Positions 31,481 to 43,017 of a stretch of DNA of 64,000 bases are shown piece after piece. Position numbers and translations under genes: made by a program. The notes beneath the pieces were generated by a model. It worked only from the letters and a program-made list of their open reading frames with translations. It made no database searches and was not told where the DNA came from. Source of the stretch: Sordariomycetes sp. S80-01Y (lineage: Eukaryota; Ascomycota; Sordariomycetes). Positions within the stretch are counted from its first letter, which is position 1; every line of letters starts with the position of its first letter. The stretch lies in assembly GCA_037042185.1 (NCBI GenBank), contig JAXQJY010000031.1:1736001-1800000 (forward strand), read 5' to 3'.

Positions 31481-34400
31481 TTATGCACCAACCGCCGTCA
31501 ACCTCATAGGACCCTTCCTCGGCGCGTCGCCGTTCCCAACACGATACTTCAGCTTGACTCCCATGGCCGCCAACTCAACATCCAAGAACTTCAGCGCACC
31601 GGGCACGACAACTTGCGTTGTCTGATCACCACCGATCCACTGGTTTCCTTGGCCGTCCTCCCAGATCTCGCCCTGCACATCGCACAGGTCAATGCCTTTG
31701 CTGTCGTCCAACTTCATCGCACAGGCTCTGCAACGAACAATGGTGGGTGCCTTCCTCCTGTTGGAACCGAATTGAGAGACCGTTGGTTGCACGCTGAGGA
31801 AGGATCCGCAGCGTCGGCAGATCCATGATTTGGAATAGTCGGAGCAGTTGAGCAGGCGATCTTGCAGCAAGAAAGCCGTTCCGTGCGCGAGGAGGGCGTC
31901 GCGTTCCATCTCTCCGACACGAATACCACCACCACGCTTTCGGCCCTTGATAGGTTGGCCGGTTGTGGGCACAACGGGGCCTGTGGTTCGGACTTGGTAC
32001 TTGTCGTTCACCATGTGACGCAGACGCTGGTAGTAGACGAGGCCAACGTAGATATCTGCGCCCAGTTCCTCACCTGTGATGCCAGAGTACATGGGCTCGT
32101 TTCCATGATAGTTATATCCTGCGGCCTTCAGTTGATGGCCGAAATACTCTGCTGCTGTGTGCTCTTCGTTGAACTTGAAGGGCGTGGAGTCTTGGGCTAG
32201 GCCGTGGAGGGCGCCAGCTTTTCCGGCGAGGGACTCGACGAACATGCCGATGGTCATTCGAGATGGGAAGGCGTGGGGGTTGATGATAATGTCCGGCTGC
32301 ATGCCAGACTCAGAAAATGGCAAATCCTCCGCAGGCCATTTCTGCGAGCAGACGCCCTTTTGCCCGTGGCGGGACGAGAACTTGTCACCAATGATGGGTG
32401 ACCGCGGCACACGTAGCTTTAGAGATATGGTTTGCAGAGGCTCGCTGCCCGTGTCCGCGCCGATGAGACGGACTTCTTCAACAAAGGCTTCTTCATCTTC
32501 CTTGTACTTCTCGTAGTGGGTGATGCCATCAAGGTTCTGAAGGTTGCCGTTGTAGTCAGGCGTGACGGTGTGCCAAGCGCAGAGGATGTCGCCGGATCGG
32601 ACCAGTGAGCCGATGTGTGGCAGACCATCTTGGTCAAGCTTTGCTTTGTAGTCGGCGGGGACGTGACTGTGAGGAGCGAAGCCGAACGCCTTCTCCACGC
32701 TCTTGGTCGCCTTGGTGCGCGAGTCGTCCTTCAGAGAAATCTTTTTGGTCTTGTAGATTGAACCGTATCCGAAACCTCTCTCGTGGGCTGATTTGTTTAG
32801 AATCATAGCATCGTCCATGTCGTATCCAGTGTACGAAATGACCGCAACAACAGCATTCATACCATTGGGGAAGTTGTCAAACCCGTACGTGTTATGCAGC
32901 GGCGCGCGAACGATGGGCGTCTGGCCTGTCTGCAACCGGTAGGACTTGTTATCGGTACGATGCATAATTGCCGTGCCCGGTGTACCCATAGTCTGTTTAC
33001 CCATCTGGCACTGGTACATGTTACGCGGGGACTGGTTGAAGTCGGAAAAAGGCGTCATGTTGGCGAGAATGGACAGCATGTTGGTAGGGCTGGTTTCAAC
33101 ATGTGTCGTTCGCCCGGATTCGATTTCTTGTTCAACGACAGCGATGGACATGTAAGGCTGCTCGTAGGGACCGACGAAGTCCTCCTTTTGCAGGGGGAGA
33201 TATTTCGTCGGGCGGACCATCCGAGACGGGGTGGAGGTCAGGAAGATACCAGGGTATGAACCGCCGCGTGAGCCAGGGACGTATCCGATCTCTAGCATCA
33301 GAGGAACGCCGTGCGTGCCCTCGACCTTCCAGTAGCGCAGGCAGTCTGCTATTCTGACCGATTCCTTGGGGCTGCAGAAGCCAAGAACCTTGCCATCCAA
33401 AACAACCGGCACGGTCTCGTCTGTTGACGCCTCCGATGAGCTTGTTATTCCTAGCTCGGCGACCAGCGCAGGTATCTTCGAAGTATCGATTGTGTCCGTC
33501 ATGATTTTGCATTTGTGCGCGAAATGGTTCAACAGACCACAAGGCGCACCGTCGGGCGTGTGAACGGGGCACATGAACCCCCATGATTCTGGAAGCAGCT
33601 TTCGAACAGCGGTTGTCTTGAGCTGAGCGAAGAAAGCACCGCGATGCACCATTCGAAAGTGGCTGATGAAACGCAGGAAGTTGAGCTTTTCAGCCACGAC
33701 CGTGAAACCAGCAGTCTGCTGCAAGTCGAGACCGGACGGACTTTGCAAGTTGCCTGTTGAGAGAAAGTATTCGAGGGCGTTTCCGAGGTTCTCGTTTGAT
33801 TTACGGAAGATGGCGTTTGGAAATTCCTTTCGGAACTCCTCTGAGGTGAAGGATACTGCCGGATGTCTCCTGAAATAGTCCCGCAGTGACTGCCTAACAC
33901 TCACACTGAGGAACTCGTCGAGTCTCTCCTTCAAGATCTGACCGTACAAGAAACCGCCAAGCAGAATCTCCTGATGCTGAATAGCATCAGGATTGTCCAC
34001 AGCACACTCTCCAGCCACCAAGGCGTAGAGCTTTCGGATCATGAAAATAACCATGCGGTACTTGTCAGCATCCTGCTCGGGTGTGACATCCACGTTGCCC
34101 AGGTGGACGAGCACAACTCGTCGGAGAAACTCGGTTCCCACCTCATAATCGGACATCGTCTCAGGAACACCAAGGACAGGGCGGAACTTCTGGCCGAGGA
34201 ACGCGCGGGTTTCCGATTTGGTATACAGACCGAAGGTCTTGAACTCACGCAACAACAACTCCAAACGGTCGGTCAAGAACGTGTTCCCAGAAGACTTCGA
34301 GCCCATGGGACCGACAATTCCCTCAAATATTTCGCGGTCGTTCGTCTCAACCAAAGCCTTGAGAATCATCATGACGGGAACCAAATACTCGTTCTTCCGC

Positions 34401-35211
34401 CATGAAAATCGGAATGTGATGTTGCCGTCGCTTAGATAATGCAAGACGTTGGTTTGCGACGTTTCGTCTGGCCGTACTGATCGCATGATAATACCGTACG
34501 GCGTGTAGCCCTTGCCTCGATTCCGGAAACTGGGTCTTTGAATTGCCATGGGGAAGTTCCGCTTGTTTAATTGGAGGAGACGAATGATCTTCTCGATACC
34601 GTTGACGATGAAGTAGCCGCCGAGCTCCTCGGACTCTTCTTTTCGGGCGACGAGCTGCTTTGGTGAGTTGTTCTGAAGGTGACATCGGTTTGACTATTCT
34701 GTTAGCACTCTTTCCTTGTCAGACGGGCCAGCAGTCCTACCTTGAGCATGATTGGCACCTGGCCGAACTCCCGCACGAATTCGACTGGATCTCCGCCATT
34801 GATCCGATACTCCAGCGTGGCAGACAGTCTTCCACGATATGAGACATGGCGCTCCCTGCACTCCGCCGGAAGGATCTCGCGATGCCTCGCCAGCTTGTTC
34901 GACGGGGGCACTTGAGACTTTGCCAGAGCAACATCCTTGAACCTGATCGTCAGGACATTCTTCCCTTCTGGACCAGCCCTATCGTCGCCGTCCAAATACG
35001 TCTTTGTGCCAATGTCCGCCAATCCGTGGGCTAGAATTCCAGGCTTGCCATCCTCACGGAATATCTGGTTGAAGGACTCAATGTGGGGATCGACGGCCTC
35101 TTGAAGGGCAGGGTAGGCGGTGTGGTCTTTGGGAGGATTTCGGAAGAGGTTCTCTCGGCGGAGAGTGTTGTATCCGTGGTCCCATTCGGTTTCGGTAGCG
35201 GAGGGCGCCAT
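31481..35211 (-). CDS. RPA135: RNA polymerase I second-largest subunit (Rpa135/Rpa2)
   Basis: Exons 35211-34741 and 34693-31481 give 1227 residues; the 47-base intron falls between codons (PIMLK/SNRCHL). This subunit forms half of the Pol I active centre in the nucleolus and makes 35S pre-rRNA. Pol I-type features are the N-terminal YNTLRRENLFRNPP, SDGNITFRFSWRKNEYLVP, and TFLTDRLELLLRE. General RPB2-family motifs include GYFIVNGIEKIIR, WGFMCPVHTPDGAPCGLLNH, GYDMDDAMILNKSA, GDKFSSRHGQKGVCSQ, a hybrid-binding stretch with NPHAFPSRMTIG, and a C-terminal zinc site (CRRC and CRAC). Length fits the family. Arl8 is divergent, 2.4 kb away. Confidence 0.95.
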
Positions 35212-37611
35212 TGCGATCAGAGGAACCGGTCGCTAGCCGGCGGTATTGACGGGTTCGGTTGGGTCGGTCGCATCAATTGGGTGGTTATGAGTTTTCTTCC
35301 GCACAGACTTATGATTAAAGATTTCAGGGGATTTTGAGAAGGGTAAGGCGCGCTCTCACCCCAGAGCAACAGGGCATTGGCAGATTCGTGAAGTCAAGTC
35401 GTGCGGTATAGCGGCGGAAGACTTGGAGAGTCCGGCAGAAAAAAAAAAGTCGTCGCTTTCTGATAAGATAAGATAAAGATTCTTATCGCCTTATCGATAG
35501 ATGCGGGGTCGACTCCAGATGCGGATCCTCTGAACCGTTGCGTGCCGTCGTCTCCAACAAGCTCGCCCGACCAGCTCCAACCGCCGTCGTGAACCTGCAG
35601 GCTGCTGCAAGTCCGCCCACGTGCATGTCTCTCGAGTGTGGCCAAGGGCTGAAAGACAACATCGGCCCAAGCGCCGGCGTGGATTGTCCGAGATGACGAG
35701 AATGATGTCGACTAAGTTTGATATCTGTCTACCAGAACCGCCAGCCTTGCATCTGCCAGCAAGCGCCTTGTGAATACGGCGATACGCCGGGCAGGTCTCG
35801 TCACAGAACCGAGCAACGGAGACCACGCCTTTCACCGAGAATGCCACAGCAGTTCGCGACTGTCAGTGGTGAACATCGGACTTAGGATCTCCGGGTTTCG
35901 AGGAGACTGAGCTCTGCTTCTACTGGCGACTCGAGAGTACCAAGTGGGCAAGACACAAATTGGACAAAGGCGCAGCGAACCATCGGTCCTTGGACCAACA
36001 GAAGATGCAAGTCATGGCCATCTGACTTGCTTTTGCTGCCCTGTCCTGCATACGGGTGCTGCCTCGGCCTTATGGGCAGCATGATGGTGGTGGTGGACTC
36101 TTGGGATCGGTACGCTCTTGAAGAGGCTGCAGCCACTACGAACGAGTCCACCACTGGCTGTGAGATAGGCAAGTCGGCCTGATGGTGTTTAGGCAGGAAT
36201 GGAAGAGCCTTGGTGGTTTGCAGATGAGCTCATCCAACATGCCTCAACGACGCATTGCTATGCAACCGCCGGGCCATCATCTGCGAGAGCCACCGACGCC
36301 AAAACGGTGGCTCCCCAGCCTGTCCCTCAGACGCAGAATACACAATACCCGGTAGGTGATCGCCCTGGAGCTGTCGGCAAACGAATGAGACGCTGCAGCG
36401 GTTAACCAACGTTGGCACGCAGGAGGATCTCATGACTCGGCCCAGGGGGCTCGAGGTGCGACGCTGCGATACGCTAGACTGTGGTCGCATCTGGCCGTTG
36501 TTCGGACAGCGTTTGGGGGACATGGGAGACGAGGGTTCACCAGAGGCAGCTTGCTCTGGCGTGTAGACCCGAACCAACTTCTCACAAGGTTGAGCTTCTA
36601 CACCACTGACTGATGTGACTGAGTAGAAGACGAAGCCCAGAAGCTAGTCCAACATGGAATCAGATCACATCTCGAGCCTAAGACATCAGCGCGAGGCACG
36701 GCTCGTCCCTCTACGGAGCTTCCCCTCTCTGGGTCCTCTAGCAGGGTGACTACCGTGTGGCATGGCACCCTCCATGACCTTGAGAACGATTTTAGCCCGC
36801 AGAACAGGCTTCGATTACAGGCTACCGTCCGCAAAGTCGTTGGTGGCCGCCATATGTCTCGGCCGGCGTCCCGCTGGGGTGGGGGGTCGCGCCTTTCCGC
36901 ACTTCCAGCGGCGGCAGCCCCTGTAAGCGCTGGAATCTACAGTGGGCTGTCTCCAACCCGGGGCCTTTGCTGGTCCCGTCATCCATCCATGGCTGATTGT
37001 CGCCGGCAACCTTGACAAACGAGGGGCAGCTCGACAGACACTCGTCCGTCCGTCAGTCATCTTCCCAGGCAAACTCCAGTTTGCTTTTTCGCGCCGGCAA
37101 CCTGGATCAACGCACAGCGCAGCCGCTTTCATCCGCAGCCTCGTCATTTCTGCCGTCCGTCGCTTCGTCCGCGCGCTTGGAGTTGCATCGGCTCACCTTC
37201 TCGTCCACATCGCTTACCGCTCACCTCAATAGGGTCTCTGCCCGGTCCCCGGTCCCCGTTTCCCTTCTCGAACTGGCCTTGAGCTACAACTCTCCTCTCC
37301 CAAGCTGTCTGCCCACCGGGGTTCAAGCTTTCTACGAACCTCACCTTGTCTCACCTCTCACCGTCCTCGGTCGTCGTCTGTTCCACCAAGCACCGCGTCT
37401 TGTACCAAGATCCCCGCCGACCTCGACAAACGAACGTGCCGTTATCTGGCCACCAGACAGAACGCCCTTGCCTTGAAAGCTCCAAGCTTCATCACCGTCG
37501 TCCTGATCGACCCGAGAAAACCGACCCGACGGCTGCCCGCATACAATACCGATCGTTGTCTTCGCCGTCATCGAACGAGCTCGAGCGAGGCCGAGCAGAT
37601 AATACACCATC
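35212..37611. promoter_or_regulatory. Non-coding stretch between divergent Rpa135 and Arl8 genes
   Basis: 2.4 kb with no supportable gene. The 450 bases before Arl8 are C/T-rich and are a probable long 5' leader. Antisense frames of 96-118 codons at 35.5-36.2 kb look non-coding. Confidence 0.4.
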
Positions 37612-38324
37612 ATGGCGGGTTTATTTCGCAAGGTGTATGACTGGCTCATGAGGACGTTTTGGTGAGTGCTTGACATCGCTGTCGTCGCTGTCCTGTGGCT
37701 GACGTGTCGTAGGGCACTCGAGATGGAAGTGACCATGGTTGGTCTGCAAAACGCTGGCAAGACCTCGCTGCTGCGCGTCCTCGCTGTAAGTCTTACCCTC
37801 GGTCGCCACAGAGCACCTCAGCTGACCTTGCCCAGGGAGGAGAGTTCACTCTAGAGTAAGTCCACCGCGGTCTCAGACCCTCGGCAAACCATCGCTAACG
37901 TTGGATGTGGTGTAGCTCGATCCCAACCGTCGGCTTCAACATGAAGCGCGTGCAACGTGGGCACGTTACACTGAAGTGCTGGGACATAGGCGGCCAGCCA
38001 CGCTTCCGGACCATGTGGGAGAGGTACTGCCGCGGGGTCAACGCCATTGTCTTTATCGTCGACATCGCCGACACCAGGTTGATCCCGCAGGCCAAGGATG
38101 AGCTCCATGCGCTGATGAGCAACGAGACCTTGCTGGGAATCCCGCTGTTGGTGTTGGGTAACAAGTCCGATCTGCCGCAGAGGTTGAGCGTGGATGATCT
38201 GATTGCTGAGCTTGACCTGAAGAGCATCCAGGATCGCGAAGTTTGCTGCTACGGGATCAGTGCTAAGGAGGAAACGAATCTGGATGCGGTGGTGCAGTTC
38301 CTAATGAAGTACGCCAACCGATAA
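37612..38324 (+). CDS. ARL8: Arf-like GTPase Arl8
   Basis: Four exons, 37612-37661, 37713-37785, 37836-37855 and 37916-38324, give 183 residues; exon 3 is only 20 bases. Arl8 is the small GTPase that links lysosomes/vacuoles and related vesicles to microtubule motors and tethers. The N-terminus MAGLFRKVYDWLMRTFW is the Arl8 amphipathic helix (no myristoylation Gly2). The P loop is GLQNAGKTSLLRVLAGGEFT, switch 1 is SIPTVGFNMKRVQRGHVT, switch 2 is WDIGGQPRFRTMWERYCRG, and NKSD plus ISAKEETNLDAV bind guanine. Phases agree at all joins. Confidence 0.95.
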
Positions 38325-40210
38325 GCGGGCAAGCCTGGTAGGCTCTATTTGTAGTGGCGGAGTCTTGATGGGTTCGGTCTTTTGCAATGTCGGGTTGCTG
38401 CTGGGTCATTGCGAGGCGTCGTCGGAAGCATTTTTGGGATATTCAGGTGGAAATCGAAACAAGAGCGCGAAAGAAGCTGCTCATGCGGCGTGGCCCCGAA
38501 GGCAGGACGGACAAACCGTCGAGAGAGCATACACGAGGTGTCTCTCGCGAGAATGCTGGCGGCGCTCCAAGGTGCGCGAGGATGGGGGTTCGTCCGACGA
38601 CCCCTAGCTGGAGATTTCCTTGATTGGCATGCGAGCGTCTTGTTCTGCTCGTTTCCGAGCCTCAGATAGTAGGCGATGATTGACGACTTATGACATATTG
38701 AGCGAGCTCAAAAGTGCTGTTTCCACGTAGGATGGTCCCTCTGCTGATGGCCAAAGTGCAGGATCGCGACGGACCAAAGCCTTCGTCCCGCTGACCGAGC
38801 ACCGAGTCGGTCTGATCGGGCTTGCGGAGGCGGGAGCCGTCTGGTGAGGAGATGGTTCTCGTGGTGGTGGAACCAGGGGTCGATGGCTGACAGGGGACGG
38901 CGCTTCGCGGCCTCGAGGTGGCAGAAACTCGCAACGAGCGAACAGCAGCCTCGGCAGCCTTTCTAGAAAAGAAAAGAACAAAACCGAGACAAGATATTCT
39001 CGAGAAATAAGCTGTCAAAGACAAAAGGCATATCAGGGATTTCCAAAAGCACTTATACTCACCTCTGGCCGTCTTTCTGCACCTCCACATCAGCACCTCA
39101 TGTACTGATGCGTTGGCAGCCTCCTCTCCTGTCGTCCCTGGCCTCCACCTGTTCCCTGCGCGCCGGCCGCACTCTGCACTCCCGCCTTCCGGAGCACCTC
39201 TGATTCTCTCTCTTGCACCCCCCCTGGCCCTTTCGCCAGGCAAGACAAAATAGAGACGTAGGTGCAGTGCGCTCCGGCAGACCTGGAGGGGGTGTAATCG
39301 GATTGGCTGGATGGGGCGGCGGCTGGGCGGGTGGGAGTCGGCGCGCGGTGAGGTGGGCGCGTAGCAGCAGCAGCAGCAGCAGCAGCAGTGGCAGGCAGGT
39401 TGCTGTTCCCCCTCTCCAGCGCTTGCGGGCGGCCAGCACATTGTGCAGATGGGCGGTTGGTGCTGCGTAGGAGGCGGGAGGTGGGAGGTGGGCGCGTCCC
39501 CCCAAAGAAAGGGGTGGCCTTGTGTGGCATCGTGACCTCGGACTACAACCTCCTTGCTTTGCCAAGGGAGAGAGTCGTGTCGCCGAGGTCGAGTGTTCGG
39601 AGACGCGATGCTATCATTCCAGACTGCCTTCTAAGCCGCCTCGGCAGTGCGTGCACCGTGTTGCCCCACGGAGGCGTGCTCAGCCTTGACGCGGCTGAGA
39701 GGATCTACTAGATCGTGGGAAGCAACTACGGAAGAAGTACGAAAGCAACTGCTGTAGGGGAAGGACAGCACTGGACGTGTTTCATGTTGTGACGACGGGG
39801 GGATCGGAGGGTTTGACTTGAAGGTCTGGCGTCTGATCACCACCAGGCCTGAAGGTTGGGGGTTGTTGGCAGAAGCCGCAAAGGGTGCCTCATTACCTAT
39901 CTGCATCTGATGAGCGATGTCTGCCGTCCTTGAATATTCCTTTCCAGGACATACTAGTGCCCTCTAATCTAGTTTCTAGAAGCACAAATTGGACTAGCAG
40001 CGAGCTTCGACTCTAGCACCCACGCAAACCTGTCGGCTACAACCGGCTCGTGTCACCCCACACGCGATATCGGATCTCCACATCGCCCTGGGTGAACATC
40101 ATGTCAAATTCGCCCTATGAGCATCATGGACTATCTCATCTCGCATCGCAAGAGACCCGTTTTTGCATGTTAATATATCGCCCTTCACCGTGACTCAACT
40201 CTGCTCGTCG
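38325..40210. other. Intergenic stretch with a CAG microsatellite
   Basis: 1.9 kb between Arl8 and threonine aldolase. It holds a CAG repeat at 39363-39388. A 259-codon antisense frame that crosses it (Cys run from the repeat) does not look like a protein. Confidence 0.4.
39363..39388. repeat. AGC/CAG trinucleotide microsatellite
   Basis: An uninterrupted run of about 8.7 AGC units in non-coding sequence; probably length-variable among strains. Confidence 0.85.
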
Positions 40211-41550
40211 ATGGCTTTGCGCGGGTTCTCGGGCCTTAGAGGGATACAAATACCACGATTTGCACTTTCGACTTCGCTCGCTTCGCATCCAGCTCGAAGA
40301 GGCTTTAGTATCTCAACGAGAAGAAGTTTAAACATGGCTGAGAATGGGATTGAGAATGGCAGCAGCCATAACGCCTGGATAGGTGAAAAGGGGCCAGGCG
40401 GCTACGACCTCAGGAGTACGAAGTCCCTCCATGTGAGGTTTTCACTAGCTGACCAGGTGCAGGCGATACCATGACCACGCCGACAGGCAACATGCTCAAA
40501 GCCATCCAGTCATGCACGCTGCGCGACGATGTCTTTCAGGAGGACCAGACCACCCTCGACCTCGAGGCCCACGTCGCAAAGCTGACCGGCAAGGAAGCTG
40601 GCCTCTTTGTTCTATCAGGCACCATGGGCAACCAGCTCGCCCTGCGCACGCATCTCGTTCAGCCTCCGCACTCTGTCCTGTGTGACCACCGTAGCCACAT
40701 TGTCAAATACGAAGCTGGTGGCGTATCTGTGCTCACCGGCGCGATGGTCAAGACCGTGGTCCCCAGAAACGGTATTCATCTCACCTTGGAGGATATCAAG
40801 GCCAATGCCAGCTTGGACGATGAGGATGTCCACGGCTGCCCTACGCGGGTCATCAGCCTCGAGAACACCTTGAACGGCATGGTCATGCCGCTTGAAGAAG
40901 CTAGGCGCATCAGCGAGTGGGCGAGGTCAAAGGGCATCAAGGTTCACTGCGACGGAGCCAGACTGTGGGAGGCCGTCGCGTCCGGCGCAGGAACGCTACC
41001 TGAGTACTCCGCGCTCTTCGACTCCATCTCGCTCTGCTTCTCAAAGGGCCTCGGCGCACCGGTCGGCAGCCTGCTCGTCGGCACCAAGAAGGACCTCAAG
41101 CATGCCCGCCACATCCGCAAGATGATCGGCGGCGGCACGCGGCAGCCCGGCCTCCTCACCGCCGCGGCGCGCGTGGCTGTGGACGAGACCTTTGGGAGGA
41201 AGCCCGACGGGAGCGACGGCTGGCTGCGCTCCTCGCACGAGCTGACCAAGAAGGTCGAGAAGATGTGGTGCGACAGGGGCGGCAAGCTGAGCCACCCGGC
41301 GCATACCAACATGTGCTGGCTCGACCTGCGGAGCGCGAACTGCCCGGGCAAGAAGTTCGTCAAGTACGGCGAGGAGGAGGGGCTGACGTTGTTGCCGGGC
41401 CGCCTGGTGCTGCACTACCAGGTTGCCATGAATGCGGAGGATGTGCTGCAGAGGCTGGATCGGGTATTCACCAAGATCTTCGAGAGGAAGAAGAACAGCA
41501 AGACTGAAGATGAGGCGGGCGAGGAAAATGGGAACATGTACAAGGCTTAG
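40211..41550 (+). CDS. GLY1: Low-specificity L-threonine aldolase
   Basis: Exons 40211-40415 and 40463-41550 give 430 residues; the 47-base intron splits the Ser codon in LRS/DTMTTPT. The PLP enzyme cleaves threonine or allo-threonine to glycine and acetaldehyde. Family motifs are DTMTTPT, TLRDDVFQEDQTT, LFVLSGTMGNQLAL, HIVKYEAGG, SLENTLNGMVMP, KVHCDGARLWEA and SLCFSKGLGAPVGSLLVG, with PLP-binding Lys at about 263. The first 40 residues (ALRGFSGLRG, RRGFSISTRRS) are Arg/Ser-rich without acids, like a mitochondrial presequence; a second Met at residue 43 (MAENG) could give a cytosolic form. Upstream codons in frame have no ATG. Confidence 0.92.
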
Positions 41551-41737
41551 GCTCATAGACAAACTCACGAGTGCAGGAAAAGGGTCACGATCAACACAGA
41601 TTTAGAGGAGAAAAGTCAAACTAGAATTCGAACGGCCGTTGCAGCATTAAGGTCTTCCAAAAACTCCTCCACGCGCGTGTACATGATATTCCTTCGTCTC
41701 AGCAACGTAATTTCATACTGGCTGGCAGTTTCCCACC

Positions 41738-42286
41738 CTAAGCGGCACCAGCAAGAGCACCAGCGGCCATGGGAGCAGCGCCAGCCTGGCCCTTGGCCTT
41801 CTGCAGAGCTCCGATAACACCGGGAAGCTGTTCCAAAACACCCTCCAGGCCGGTAGCGCCCGAGGCACCTCCAGCAGACGGGGTCGTGGTCGTGTTGGTG
41901 TATCCCTTTCCGCCCTTGAGAGCGCCGATGACACCGGGAAGCTTCTCCAGGATGCCGGCAACATCGATCTGAGGAGCACGGGGCAGAACGGCGGGCGCGA
42001 CGCCGCCAGTAACACCCGACGCGGCGTCGGCGACCGAGCCAGCGGTGGAGGTGAGGTTGAGGGCAGCGCCGCCGGAGACTCCACCCTGGGACTTCTGGAG
42101 GGCCTCCAGAAGACCGGGCATCTTCTCCATGACGGAGGCATCGATCTTGGTGGAGCTGGTGTCGAACAGAGAGCGAGCGGACGGCAATGTCGAGTTGGTG
42201 GTGGAGCGGACGGCCATGGTGCTGTTCAGGGGGGCGGCGAGGCCGACGCCAGCAAGGGCCAGGATGGGGAGGATCGAGAACTTCAT
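41738..42286 (-). CDS. Small secreted protein with three amphipathic repeats
   Basis: A 182-residue single-exon protein with a clear signal peptide (MKFSILPILALAGVGLAAP) and no Cys. Three copies of a motif of about 17 residues recur in the mature part: MEKMPGLLEALQKSQGG (53-69), LEKLPGVIGALKGGKG (113-128) and LEQLPGVIGALQKAKGQ (151-167). Each is predicted as a short amphipathic helix and separated by Gly/Ala/Thr-rich linkers with NTT/NLT sites. A LPRA site lies at about 101-104. It ends in an Ala/Gly tail. Family not recognised; a surface-active or cell-wall role is conceivable but unproven. Confidence 0.75.
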   Translation of the reverse strand: MKFSILPILALAGVGLAAPLNSTMAVRSTTNSTLPSARSLFDTSSTKIDASVMEKMPGLLEALQKSQGGVSGGAALNLTSTAGSVADAASGVTGGVAPAVLPRAPQIDVAGILEKLPGVIGALKGGKGYTNTTTTPSAGGASGATGLEGVLEQLPGVIGALQKAKGQAGAAPMAAGALAGAA

Positions 42287-43017
42287 TTTGACGGTAGTGT
42301 AATTTGGTCTTGTTTAGAACTTGATAGTGACTGTTGACGAGAAGCGAATGTGTATTTGATGTTGTTGATGTCGAGAGGCAAAAGCATGGACTGTTATGGA
42401 GGATACTCTTCTTATAGCCAACGACACCCCCCATTTCCCTCCCGCTCCATCCCGGCACCATCGCGATATCTCGAGACAGACAGGGAGGGCTACCCTTGGC
42501 AGGATCATCTCCTCAGGACGTTGGCAGAGTGAAAGCCTCGCGAACCCCTGCTGCCAGCATTCCCCATCCGCCCCTTTCGCTCACCTCAGCTACCGCGATG
42601 GGCCGGCGTGCCTGTTGATCCATTACCCAAAACTTCGAAAATGTCCCGAACTGGCGTGCCGAAATCCTTGCGTCGTGTCGGTTGTGTCTGCCGCGTTTTC
42701 TGGTGCAAGCCCGACGGTCCAGGACTGCGCGTGGGCGACTGGCATGCGTTCCCATTCCACGCGCACGGGAAGCCCCTGAGCCCAGGGGCAACGGCAGTTG
42801 AGAGTGCCATAGCGCCTGCCGATCTTGGCTTGCCAGACATCAGACAGCCAAGACCTAGGGCTTAAGAGGCTCTTCGATCCATTTAGATGACGGGAATTGA
42901 CCACGCTGACTACGACATCCTCGAGCCATCGGGTCGTCGGCCGCACAGATGGGGACCACGCTGTCTTACTCACCGTCAGGACAGCCGCATTCCAACGCCT
43001 GGCTGTGCGATCTCCAT
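42287..43017. other. Intergenic stretch
   Basis: Promoter of the small repeat protein on one side and the 3' end of the MFS carrier on the other. No further gene seen. Confidence 0.4.

Noticed and set aside
31862-33259. Frames antisense to Rpa135
   Set aside because: Rpa135 is clear on the opposite strand with full domain content.
38662-39441. 259-codon minus-strand frame with a Cys run
   Set aside because: The Cys run is just the CAG microsatellite read in another frame; no domain, signal peptide or conserved pattern, and overlapping frames are equally long.
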